From positions 231,893 through 272,083 of the forward strand of contig KE159696.1 of NCBI GenBank assembly GCA_000403415.2: a stretch of 40,191 nucleotides of DNA. Direction: 5' to 3'. Source of the DNA: Firmicutes bacterium M10-2 (GTDB lineage Bacteria > Bacillota_I > Bacilli_A > Erysipelotrichales > Erysipelotrichaceae). Numbering within the stretch: the stretch's first letter is position 1; each line of letters starts with the position of its first letter. A program made the translations under genes and the position numbers. Positions 1 to 6,718 of this stretch are shown piece by piece. Under the pieces are notes generated by a model. That model saw only the letters and a list, made by a program, of their open reading frames with translations. It had not been told where the DNA came from and made no database searches.

Positions 1-379
1 ACGAACAAGCAAATGTAGGTATGTACCGAAGGCTGATTCGGGAAATTACGACTGTGGAGTGTACAAGAACTTGTGAGTAGTGTTGCTGCTTACGGAACAC
101 AAAAGCATACACGAAGAAGCAGTAAGAAATATCCGTGAGGATTTCAATTCTCGATGTGTTTGAGTGTGTTTAGACACATTTTGAGTAGCAGAACGTTCAA
201 CGACTATTCCTCTTGAGGGAAGTAGGATTCAAGAGAATCCGAAGTGGACAGCCCCTAATACGTTATGGTAAGGGAGAAGATATAGTCTGTGCTTACATGA
301 AAGTGTAAGAAGTTCATAAGAGAACTGCATAGAAGTAGCGATTCTATGTGAACGATACCTCAAAAATGGTTAAAGAATC
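1..379 (+). ncRNA. Group I intron catalytic core
   Basis: The two conserved halves of the P7 helix are readable: CAACGACTA at about 199-207 and AAGATATAGTCT at about 279-290. Between them lie two small hairpins (TTCCTC/GAGGGAA and GGATTC/GAATCC), which fit the extra P7.1/P7.2 stems of subgroup IA introns, and a CCCCT/AGGG stem fitting P8. About 200 nt upstream would hold P1 to P6. The intron is expected to use guanosine to splice itself from the host transcript. The 5' splice site is not in the window. I did not fold the full RNA; P3 to P6 are not assigned. Confidence 0.8.
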
Positions 380-384
380 GTTGT

Positions 385-779
385 GGCGGTTCTATATATG
401 TTAAATAAATCTTTATTATTTTAGTTTTAAAGATAATGACGTTATTGTTTTACTATAATATATAGGTTATAATTTTCATAGTGATAATCATAGAAGTTAA
501 ACATGACAGAGGTTATGTATAAATATTGGATGACGATATTGATGAGGATCGAATCAGCTATCCGAAAACACGGAAGAGGAGAAATGATGCCGGCTGCATA
601 TAAAACAGAGAAACGCACGATCGGTTATGCTGAATGTTCACGCATTTTGACAACTATAAAAAAAGATCTTTCTGTTTGTCCGCAATGTCAATCTGTTCAT
701 GATCGAGATGTGAATGCGGCAATCAATATCAGACAACAAGCATTACAAAATATTTCAATTTAACATATGTAGAACCGCC
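385..779 (+). repeat. 18-bp inverted repeat looping out the tnpB remnant
   Basis: The arm at 385-402 (GGCGGTTCTATATATGTT) pairs with 762-779 (AACATATGTAGAACCGCC). In RNA this gives 17 Watson-Crick pairs and one G-U wobble. The stem would loop out the 359 nt containing the tnpB remnant and bring the intron core next to the 3' structured region. The distal arm overlaps a local hairpin (CCGCCG/CGGCGG, about 775-790), so the two pairings cannot form together. Confidence 0.8.
503..763 (+). pseudogene. tnpB: tnpB remnant (RNA-guided nuclease, internally deleted)
   Basis: This is an 86-residue frame; intact TnpB is roughly 350 to 400 residues. The C-terminal part has CPQC followed by HDRDVNAAINIR, the end of the zinc finger plus the last RuvC motif with its aspartate. 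The first CxxC pair of the finger is gone. The middle residues (GEMMPAAYKTE) resemble the MMP-x-YK-x-E stretch near the N-terminal third of TnpB. A large internal deletion therefore joins N-terminal and C-terminal scraps. The nuclease is certainly dead: most of the RuvC fold and the other catalytic acids are missing. The frame is kept open, which may simply be chance. The family call is secure from the C-terminal motif. Confidence 0.85.
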
Positions 780-863
780 GGAACGGCGGGGATAGCCCTG
801 TGATACTTGGCTCGTTAGAGTCATTGACAGGGAACCTTGTGACTTTAGTCATGTGAGGTTCAG
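764..863 (+). ncRNA. omegaRNA-like right end of the IStron
   Basis: Directly after the tnpB remnant is a chain of stems: CCGCCG/CGGCGG (about 775-790), CCCTGT/ACAGGG (796-801 with 827-832), and a terminal hairpin GAACCT/AGGTTC (832-861) with an inner TGACT/AGTCA. In IS605/IS607 elements this position carries the omegaRNA scaffold that guides TnpB, ending at the right end of the element. The 3' splice site of the intron should also fall here. Assignment rests on position and structure, not on an alignment. Confidence 0.65.
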
Positions 864-1169
864 ATACATTACGATGAATGGAACAACAATTTAATTGTTT
901 CTCATGGTGAGAATGGTCCTAGTTCAAATCATATTTGGACGATTTATGATTTGGATACTTCTTCCGAAACAATAATTCCTATTGATTTTTCGAAATTTAA
1001 AGAAGGAATCCCTATTCGATCTGCTTTCTTTGCAAGCGGAGCTTCAGAATATTATCTCCTATTTCCTGATCGTTTATGTGTATATGACATCGAAACAGAA
1101 ATTTCAACAATATATGAATTGGATAAATATGGAATAGATGATGCAGTATTGATTGTATTAAATGAATAA
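864..1169 (+). CDS. 3' end of an unrecognised gene interrupted by the IStron
   Basis: The frame is open from 849 to the TAA at 1167-1169 and reads about 100 residues from the exon junction, starting near IHYDEWNNN. A TTG at 951 could serve as a start but has no ribosome site, and the coding-like sequence extends well upstream of it. This is therefore the 3' exon of a longer protein. Repeated short strands such as IWTIYDLDT and LCVYDIETE look like blades of a beta-propeller, but I do not recognise the family. Precise intron splicing would restore the mRNA. The 5' exon is outside the window, so whether the frame is kept cannot be judged. Confidence 0.6.
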   Translation: MHYDEWNNNLIVSHGENGPSSNHIWTIYDLDTSSETIIPIDFSKFKEGIPIRSAFFASGASEYYLLFPDRLCVYDIETEISTIYELDKYGIDDAVLIVLNE

Positions 1170-1199
1170 GTTTATCTATAACAAGAAATCTATGGAATT

Positions 1200-1382
1200 T
1201 TGAGTGACAAGACAATTGGAATCAAAAAATTCCAGGCTATAAGATGGTCTGAAATACGGAAAAAATTTTTACACATAAATATTGAAGCTACTTTACAAGA
1301 CGGAAAGGAGAAAGAAAAGTATGATTTTTTGATCTTGGTATGCAATTCAAATTTTTTGGCGCAAGCCATAGTGATCGGATAA
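1200..1382 (+). pseudogene. Unrecognised ORF fragment, possibly frameshifted
   Basis: A 60-residue frame opens with TTG at 1200 and lacks a ribosome site. It begins SDKTIGIKKF and runs through KEKEKYDF near 1316-1330. A one-base shift in the run of six T at about 1325 would continue the reading as FDLGMQFKFFGASHSD and join the frame that leads into the membrane protein at 1424. This suggests a broken gene next to the IStron target gene. No family was recognised. It may equally be non-coding. Confidence 0.25.
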
Positions 1383-1423
1383 ATCTCCGGGGTAGTTCAC
1401 AGAGTAGAAAAGAGGTTAATTTT

Positions 1424-1786
1424 ATGATCAACATTGTGTTTTTGGGTCTAGGTATTCTATCTGTTCCTTTTTTGAATCCCAATGCGGTTGCGGATGCCCA
1501 GTTAAGCAATACCATGAGTTTTGTATATCAGTTCATCAGTTTCTGCATTTATGTCGCTCCGGTGCGGATCTTTGTAAAATACAGAAAAATGCCGGACAAA
1601 AAGAATCAGGCATTGCTGATCCTTGCCGCGACATTCATTGCTTACGATCTGTTTTCCTTATTGTTTATTCAAATCGCACCTTTAACATATGCTGTTCAGT
1701 TGGTGGTGTTGGGACTCGCTTTTCTTTGTCAGAAAGTCATAGACAAACGAGGTATTCAAAAAAGAAAATCAAAAGAAGTATTATAA
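1424..1786 (+). CDS. Small multi-pass membrane protein
   Basis: The protein is 120 residues from the ATG at 1424, preceded by AAGAGGTT at suitable distance. An upstream in-frame ATG at 1340 has no ribosome site, so the shorter form is preferred. Hydrophobic stretches fall at about residues 1-18, 30-50, 65-85 and 88-105, with positive residues between them and a basic tail (KRGIQKRKSKEVL), predicting three or four membrane helices with the C-terminus inside. I do not recognise the family. It is the last rightward gene before the convergent EIIA gene; the MITE lies between them and could end transcription from both sides. Confidence 0.65.
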   Translation: MINIVFLGLGILSVPFLNPNAVADAQLSNTMSFVYQFISFCIYVAPVRIFVKYRKMPDKKNQALLILAATFIAYDLFSLLFIQIAPLTYAVQLVVLGLAFLCQKVIDKRGIQKRKSKEVL

Positions 1787-1796
1787 TATAAAAAAG

Positions 1797-1833
1797 GGGG
1801 CTGTAACGAATAGGTGATTTTTAGAAATCACTA
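1797..1833 (+). mobile_element. Solo 37-bp left end of the IS1182-family element
   Basis: This stretch is identical to the first 37 bp of the complete element at 18175-18211. It begins GGGGCTGTAACG and includes the sub-terminal hairpin GTGATTT/AAATCAC (1814-1831). MITE copy 1 starts at the next base, and no other part of the element remains here. Confidence 0.8.
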
Positions 1834-2024
1834 CAGAGTGTTGACAAACTACCTATTTTGAAAAAATTAAATTTCAATAAAATAAAAGTGGGTAAAAAGG
1901 TCTAAAAAAAGAGTAATATTAGGTACTTAAATACCTCAAATTGCTCTTTTTTTATTCATTTGTGGGAGAAAAATAAAAAGCTGTGACAAAGCCGATTTGA
2001 AAAATCGACTTTGTCAACAGCCTG
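1834..2024 (+). mobile_element. MITE copy 1 (191 bp)
   Basis: Ends are imperfect inverted repeats, CAGAGTGTTGACAAA on the left and TTTGTCAACAGCCTG on the right. There is a right sub-terminal hairpin (TGACAAAG..CGATTT with AAATCG..CTTTGTCA). A central hairpin is flanked by A7 and T8 runs and would act as a rho-independent terminator in both directions. It reads as identical to copy 3 and differs from copy 2 at three positions. It has no coding capacity. The right end resembles IS1182-family ends (GGCTGT, then GATTTTT, then AAATC), so mobilisation by an IS1182-type transposase is a reasonable inference. It lies between convergent genes. Confidence 0.85.
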
Positions 2025-2026
2025 AA

Positions 2027-2054
2027 AGAAGCACACCATTCCTAATGTGCTTCT
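2027..2054 (-). terminator. Terminator-like hairpin overlapping the end of the EIIA gene
   Basis: AGAAGCACA (2027-2035) pairs with TGTGCTTCT (2046-2054). The stem includes the last codons and stop of the EIIA gene. The MITE boundary is only two bases away, so any original T-run has been displaced. Confidence 0.55.
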
Positions 2055-2455
2055 TTTTGCTTGAACGGAAACCGAGTTATACTTTGACGCCCCATTTCAA
2101 TAGCGTATGAGGCAAGTTGTTCTAAATCTGTCATGCTCTTTCTTGCCATTTCCACTTCTAGGGTCATGCTCAGATTTGCTCCGGAAACCACTTGAATGTG
2201 CCCTCTTTTCATTCCGTATCGAACTGCACTTTTAAATGGTGTTCCGCCTAAAAGATCTGCAAGCACGAGCACTTCCTGTCCCATTTCGATCATTTCATCG
2301 AGAATAGAGTTGAGCTCTTGCTGATAATTCGCAACAGATCGATCTTTTTCAAAGTCGGCAAATCGAACATTTTCGCATTGTCCGGCAATGACTTCCAAAG
2401 CGCTGTAAATTCCGCTTCCGAAATTTCCATGTCCTGTAATAAGTAACCCGACCAT
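2042..2455 (-). CDS. PTS EIIA component, mannose/fructose family
   Basis: The protein is 137 residues, the usual length of a free mannose-family EIIA domain. It opens with GLLITGHGNFGSG; His9 in this motif is the phosphate-accepting histidine that receives phosphate from HPr. LADLLGGTPF (about 66-75) is the second conserved block. A GAGGGG ribosome site lies 6 bases before the ATG. No EIIB, EIIC or EIID gene is seen nearby, and the partner gene upstream is a SIS-domain protein, so this is an orphan EIIA that either serves a permease elsewhere or has a regulatory role. The two genes are 79 bp apart on the same strand and are probably cotranscribed. Confidence 0.9.
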   Translation of the reverse strand: MVGLLITGHGNFGSGIYSALEVIAGQCENVRFADFEKDRSVANYQQELNSILDEMIEMGQEVLVLADLLGGTPFKSAVRYGMKRGHIQVVSGANLSMTLEVEMARKSMTDLEQLASYAIEMGRQSITRFPFKQKEAH

Positions 2456-2534
2456 AATATTCCCCTCTCTATCGGGAATATTATATCTTGTTCAAATTGT
2501 TCCTATCAACAAATTCAACAGAATTTTTACGTTT

Positions 2535-3614
2535 CTATTCATATTCAACTTTTTTGATTGTCGGATATTCCAATTTGCATACATTGATCTTTTCGCTTAA
2601 TAAACTCATTTCCTGTTGGCTGTCAAGAACAATTGCTTTAAACAAGGCGAGTGTCTGTGCGACAATCAAATATGCAAATGGTAAAAATACATTATTTTTT
2701 GTATGTGCCAAACCAAGATCGACATAGTATTTTACGTTTTCCTTGATTCCTTCATCATGCTTTGCGCATACGGCAAGTACATGATGCCCCTTTAACTGCT
2801 TAACACACTCCAATAAAATTTTTTGATCTTTGGCATGATCATAGGTCATAAAGATCACGTATAACGTTTTCTTTTTATGTTGTTCGCTGATCGAAAGAGT
2901 ACCGGCCACTTCTTCCGAAATCTGATCGTCTTTTTCAGCACCAATTCCCCGAAACGTATCCATTCCGACATAAACGATGTGATCAAACGCATATGTACGA
3001 ACAAGGTCGATAATTTCCTGACTTGTATGATTCAGAAAATGCAGCGAGCGTCTTGCCACATCTTCGAGCTTCAGGCTTGCATCTATAAAATGATCAAGCG
3101 AAAAACAAAGCAGAGTGGCTACCATTTGATCTGTAAAATCCGCGGTCTTTTCCAAGACGACCACATAAGCGTTATCTCTTTTTATCGCTGCTTGATATAA
3201 CGCATTTTCACGATTCGAAACAATACATAAATAATGCACATTTCCTTTGCAAATTTCATCGGCTTCTTTCATTGCTTCTTCTATCCGATCGTTTTTTTCC
3301 GTATCAAAGCAAATGAGCAAAGTTGTCTTATTTGGATCGAGTTGAGTATTCGGGCTTACATTCATCAAAGCTTTCGGGCGAATATTGTGCAAATGGTCAA
3401 TATACGGAAACAATGCAGAAGCAATAAATCCTTGATCTTGTGTACCAATCAATAAAAGATCAAGATCTTCCTTTTTCAAAAGCGGATCCATGAATTCTTT
3501 AAGATCTTCTTTTTGTTCACGGATAATTTTTACAATATGTTTCCAGGCTGTTGGCTGTACCATAATTTCATTGGCGATTTTCAGTGCCTGGTCTTGTTCA
3601 AATGATGTTGTCAT
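2535..3614 (-). CDS. SIS-domain protein, AgaS/sugar isomerase-like, divergent
   Basis: The protein is 359 residues with two SIS-like halves of the kind found in AgaS-type ketose/aldose isomerases and deaminases. The first half carries DLLLIGTQDQGFIAS at about 53-67, where active relatives have a glycine/serine-rich phosphosugar loop. The second has VYVGMDTFRGIGAE at about 214-227. The serines normally used to bind the sugar phosphate are largely replaced, so activity is uncertain. The ATG at 3614 is chosen over the one at 3620: GGAG lies 8 bases before the former and only 2 before the latter. A TACAAT -10-like box lies just upstream. Pairing with an EIIA suggests handling of an imported amino sugar. 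Confidence 0.7.
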   Translation of the reverse strand: MTTSFEQDQALKIANEIMVQPTAWKHIVKIIREQKEDLKEFMDPLLKKEDLDLLLIGTQDQGFIASALFPYIDHLHNIRPKALMNVSPNTQLDPNKTTLLICFDTEKNDRIEEAMKEADEICKGNVHYLCIVSNRENALYQAAIKRDNAYVVVLEKTADFTDQMVATLLCFSLDHFIDASLKLEDVARRSLHFLNHTSQEIIDLVRTYAFDHIVYVGMDTFRGIGAEKDDQISEEVAGTLSISEQHKKKTLYVIFMTYDHAKDQKILLECVKQLKGHHVLAVCAKHDEGIKENVKYYVDLGLAHTKNNVFLPFAYLIVAQTLALFKAIVLDSQQEMSLLSEKINVCKLEYPTIKKVEYE

Positions 3615-3674
3615 GATCATTTCTCCTTTTGATCATTGTACATTTTTTAAGTTTCCGGTTCGATCCAAACGCAA

Positions 3675-3698
3675 CAAAAAAGCGCAATTATGCGCTTT
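3675..3698 (-). terminator. Terminator of the pyrophosphatase-epimerase operon
   Basis: On the minus strand AGCGCA-TAAT-TGCGCT is followed by a T6 run. It overlaps the stop codon region of the epimerase gene and separates it from the SIS/EIIA unit. Confidence 0.8.
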
Positions 3699-4560
3699 AC
3701 TCAAAAATTTTAATAGAATATCCGGTTTTAAATACTTCTTGCGGCTGCAGGATCAATGTTCCTTCTCGTGAATAAAAATCATCACAGGATGTGTCGAAAT
3801 CGGCATGTCCATACCATGGCTCGATGCAAATAAAGTGACTTGGCGAAGGATGGGTCCACAACGCTAAAAAAGGAAAGCCCGGAAATTTAACCTCGATTCG
3901 AGGTTTTCCTAAATGTTCCAAAGTCACATACGAAGAAGTATAATCTTTATAAACAATCGTCGCATACTTTGCAATTTCTTTACGATCTAAAGGCCAGCGA
4001 TCTAAAAAAACTTTTTGTGTGCTTGCCGGGATATTGAGATCTTCATGAAATACGATCTGATTGGCTTCTTCTTTTTTTTCAAAAGAAATTTCATAGTCTT
4101 CAAATTTTTCTCCTTCATATTGGGGAACCCGAAAAGCCGGGTGAAGGCCAAACGAAAACGGCATATCCTCAACGCCTGTGTTCTCAATCGTATAATCAAT
4201 CTTTACTTTGTCTTTTTCCAGACGATATTGAATTTCATACGAAAAATCGAACGGATATTGTTTTTTTGTTTCCTCATCGCTCTTATATGTAAACGTGATT
4301 CGATCTTCTTCTTGATGTCCTTCTAAAGTTGCATAACGAATCAGACCATGATTTTTCATCATATATTGCTTTCCGGCAATTTCATATGTCTTTTTATAGG
4401 TTGATCCGATAATCGGAAAGAGAGATGGATTGGAACCGCTCCATCCTTCGTTTCCTTGATAAAGTATTTCCAGATCGTGTTGCTTATCGATCAAATGCAG
4501 CATTTCCCCACCTTTTGGGGTACATTCCAATTTTAATCTTTCGTTTTCTAAACAATACAT
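3697..4560 (-). CDS. Aldose 1-epimerase family protein, LacX-like
   Basis: The 287 residues fit the LacX-like branch of the galactose mutarotase superfamily, which interconverts anomers of sugars or sugar phosphates. Conserved blocks in order are NPSLFPIIG (about 44-52), KNHGLIR with the first catalytic-type histidine (about 69-75), FGLHPAF with the second histidine (about 136-142), and ICIEPWYGHAD with the likely catalytic glutamate (about 244-254). No signal peptide is seen, so it is cytoplasmic. A purine-rich AAGAAGGAGAAGAGG precedes the ATG. It is the last gene of the minus-strand operon. Substrate is unknown. Confidence 0.9.
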   Translation of the reverse strand: MYCLENERLKLECTPKGGEMLHLIDKQHDLEILYQGNEGWSGSNPSLFPIIGSTYKKTYEIAGKQYMMKNHGLIRYATLEGHQEEDRITFTYKSDEETKKQYPFDFSYEIQYRLEKDKVKIDYTIENTGVEDMPFSFGLHPAFRVPQYEGEKFEDYEISFEKKEEANQIVFHEDLNIPASTQKVFLDRWPLDRKEIAKYATIVYKDYTSSYVTLEHLGKPRIEVKFPGFPFLALWTHPSPSHFICIEPWYGHADFDTSCDDFYSREGTLILQPQEVFKTGYSIKIFE

Positions 4561-4715
4561 TCTTTTTTCCTCTTCTCCTTCTTACGTATCGTTTCCAATC
4601 GATTCAATAACCTCATCACCAAAAAAGCAAAACCAACCTTGCTCTTATGGATCGTATGAAACCAGTATGTATACAAGCTTTTTTCACTCAATTCCACAAA
4701 AGGATTTGATTTCAT
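4548..4715 (-). CDS. Possible small basic protein between patatin and epimerase genes
   Basis: A 55-residue frame fills the 123-bp gap between the patatin-like and epimerase genes and overlaps both ends slightly. It contains a short hydrophobic stretch (VGFAFLVMRLL) and ends in a strongly basic tail (RKKEKRKKE). The tail codons are the purine-rich ribosome site of the next gene, which by itself would generate such residues. No ribosome site is visible before the ATG at 4715. It may be a chance frame. Confidence 0.22.
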   Translation of the reverse strand: MKSNPFVELSEKSLYTYWFHTIHKSKVGFAFLVMRLLNRLETIRKKEKRKKECIV

Positions 4716-5535
4716 CAATACGTGCTTTTGTTTCATCGTATCCTAATTGGAACCAAGGTTTTAACTTTTTCGGATCTTTCGTATAGCGAGTTACTCCAAG
4801 ATCCTTATGCGGCCGCAAAACGAGCACCTTTCCTTCTTTTTCCAATTCGGCAATGCGATCCCATTGCTGGGCATACCGCTCATGGCGATATCGAAGATCT
4901 TCGGCAATTTTTTTGTCTTTATACACCAGTTGTGTCAACCATCGCTGATAGGCTGGTGCCGGTTTTCTGACATACCCTTCTTCTTTGGTCGAAATGATGA
5001 TGTGTTTTTCGCAGCCATGTTTTTCTGCTTGCTTGATACTGATCATATCGACCAGACCTGCGTCAAAGTATTTTTTTCCTTGAAACTCATAAGGCTTTGT
5101 CAATAAAAGCAGAGCGCAGCTTGCTTTGATCAAAGTCATAGATTGATCTACATAGCTCTTATCAAAGTACTCGATCGTATGCTCTTTTATATTATAGAGT
5201 CCCGTATCCATTTGGGTGGAACTATTATAAAACGTTTCAAAATCTAATGGAGTCTTACTTTGGATAAAATTATTGGTGCTTTCAATACCAAACACACTTC
5301 CTTCTTTCATCAGTGCAGAAAGGCCTACCGCGCCTTTTTGGCTCGGTGCATCGATTCCTGTCACTTCAAGACGTCGGATCTGACGGGACACATAAGGCAA
5401 GAGGATTTCCGCTCCCGCAGAGATTCCCACACAATAGGGCACATAAATTTCCTCTTCTAAAAGGCATTTAAGGACTCCTGCAGTATAAGCGATTTTGGTC
5501 CCTCCACCTTCTGCAACGATCGAAACATTCTTCAT
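4684..5535 (-). CDS. Patatin-like phospholipase family protein
   Basis: The protein is 283 residues with the complete patatin signature. The oxyanion loop AEGGGTK is at about 8-14. The nucleophile elbow GISAG has Ser39, and DAGLVD supplies Asp158 of the Ser-Asp dyad. These enzymes are lipid acyl hydrolases. There is no signal peptide, so it probably acts inside the cell, as with bacterial YjjU/RssA-type relatives. The ATG at 5535 overlaps the stop of the malic enzyme gene as TAATG, with GGAAGGA upstream, so translation is coupled. An in-frame ATG at 5556 inside the malic enzyme gene is possible but less likely. Natural substrate is unknown. Confidence 0.9.
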   Translation of the reverse strand: MKNVSIVAEGGGTKIAYTAGVLKCLLEEEIYVPYCVGISAGAEILLPYVSRQIRRLEVTGIDAPSQKGAVGLSALMKEGSVFGIESTNNFIQSKTPLDFETFYNSSTQMDTGLYNIKEHTIEYFDKSYVDQSMTLIKASCALLLLTKPYEFQGKKYFDAGLVDMISIKQAEKHGCEKHIIISTKEEGYVRKPAPAYQRWLTQLVYKDKKIAEDLRYRHERYAQQWDRIAELEKEGKVLVLRPHKDLGVTRYTKDPKKLKPWFQLGYDETKARIDEIKSFCGIE

Positions 5536-6716
5536 TAATTTTTTACTTCCTTCCATTCACGAACAACATGGCTTTCACGTGCGGCCTGCGCAACGGCACG
5601 GCTGACTGCCTCTACGACTCGCGGGTCAAGTGCTGAAACAATAATATATTCCGGGGAAAGCTCTTCTTCACTTACAAGAGATGCGATTGCTTTTACGGCC
5701 GCAATCTTCATCGCATCATTGATTTCCGTTGCCTGCGCCTGCAAAGCCCCTTTGAAAATTCCCGGAAATGCCAACACGTTGTTGATCTGGTTCGGATAAT
5801 CGCTTCGACCTGTTCCTATTATTTTGGCTCCTGCTTTCAAAGCATCTTCTCTTTCGATTTCCGGAACCGGATTGGCCATTGCGAATACGATTGGATCGGT
5901 ATTCATAGAACGAATCATATCTTGGGTTACGATATGTGGTGCGCTGACGCCGATAAATACATCTGCATCTTTGAGAGCATCAGCAAGCGTTCCTCGCTTT
6001 CCCTGCCTATTGACACGATCGATCAATTTACGTTGTCCGCTTGTAAGCTCCATCTCGGTTTGAAGAATTCCTTGCCGATCGACTAGGATCACATTGCCAA
6101 GTTTCATATCGAGAATTAATGTTGCGATTGCAATGCCTGCGCTTCCAGCTCCGTTTACAACAATTGTCGGATTTTCTTTTTTCGTTAAGCGCAAAGCATT
6201 CAGCAAAGCCGAGCACACAACGATTGCTGTTCCATGCTGATCATCATGAAAGACCGGAATATTCATTTTTTTCTTTAATCTTTCTTCTACTTCAAAGCAT
6301 CGCGGAGCCGCAATATCTTCTAAATTGATGCCTCCAAAGCTCGGTTCCAAAGCCGAAATAATCTGTACAAGTTCATCTACATTTTGAGTATTCAAACATA
6401 ATGGGATCGCATCAATGTCGGCAAGCGCCTTGAACAAAACACATTTTCCTTCCATGACCGGTATACCGGCTTCCGGTCCTATATTTCCCAGTCCTAACAC
6501 GGCTGAGCCGTCACTGATCACTGCTACCGTATTCCCTTTTCCTGTGTACGTATAGACTTGCTTAGGGTCTTTTTGGATTTCCAGACAAGGAGCGGCAACC
6601 CCGGGTGTGTATGCAATGGAAAGATCATCATGACTTTTGATATCCATCTTGTTAACGACATGAAGTTTCCCTTTCCATTCTTTATGTTTTTTTAAGGCTT
6701 CTTTTGCGTAATCCAT
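5535..6716 (-). CDS. NAD(P)-dependent malic enzyme
   Basis: The 393 residues match the short bacterial malic enzymes that decarboxylate malate to pyruvate. Visible features are SIAYTPGVA with the catalytic Tyr36, GKCVLFKALADIDAIP with the catalytic lysine, the metal-binding NLEDIAAPRCFE, FHDDQHGTA, and a Rossmann motif NGAGSAGIA at about 190-198. FAMANPVPEI follows near the C-terminus. The ribosome site AAAGGAGAGG overlaps the end of pepT, giving a two-base gap. It could supply pyruvate and reducing power during growth on amino acids or organic acids. Coenzyme preference cannot be read reliably. It is equivalent to MaeA/MleA-type genes. Confidence 0.93.
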   Translation of the reverse strand: MDYAKEALKKHKEWKGKLHVVNKMDIKSHDDLSIAYTPGVAAPCLEIQKDPKQVYTYTGKGNTVAVISDGSAVLGLGNIGPEAGIPVMEGKCVLFKALADIDAIPLCLNTQNVDELVQIISALEPSFGGINLEDIAAPRCFEVEERLKKKMNIPVFHDDQHGTAIVVCSALLNALRLTKKENPTIVVNGAGSAGIAIATLILDMKLGNVILVDRQGILQTEMELTSGQRKLIDRVNRQGKRGTLADALKDADVFIGVSAPHIVTQDMIRSMNTDPIVFAMANPVPEIEREDALKAGAKIIGTGRSDYPNQINNVLAFPGIFKGALQAQATEINDAMKIAAVKAIASLVSEEELSPEYIIVSALDPRVVEAVSRAVAQAARESHVVREWKEVKN

Positions 6717-6718
6717 TT

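Larger units (their letters stand above)
1..863 (+). mobile_element. IStron (group I intron fused to IS605/IS607-type element), left end outside window
   Basis: Three parts occur in the order expected of an IStron: a group I intron core (about 1-379), a tnpB remnant (503-763) and a structured right end (762-863). Open reading of the interrupted gene resumes just after. Members of this class transpose as insertion sequences and remove themselves from RNA by self-splicing. The left boundary and the 5' exon are not in the window. The right boundary is placed at 849-870 because the downstream protein frame is open from 849 and the last hairpin ends at 861. No transposase (tnpA) is visible, so the copy would need to be moved in trans. 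Family assignment is firm; exact ends are inferred. Confidence 0.8.

Noticed and set aside
1-379. Group II intron or a riboswitch
   Set aside because: The P7 halves CAACGACTA and AAGATATAGTCT are group I hallmarks; no domain V or reverse transcriptase is present.
1834-2024. MITE as a conserved regulatory RNA or a CRISPR-like repeat
   Set aside because: Terminal inverted repeats and a clean target duplication show a mobile element, and the copies are scattered.
3615-3620. Upstream ATG of the SIS protein gene
   Set aside because: Only two bases separate it from GGAG; the second ATG has the normal spacing.
4002-4326. Open frames on both strands inside the epimerase gene
   Set aside because: They shadow a gene with clear family motifs and lack ribosome sites.
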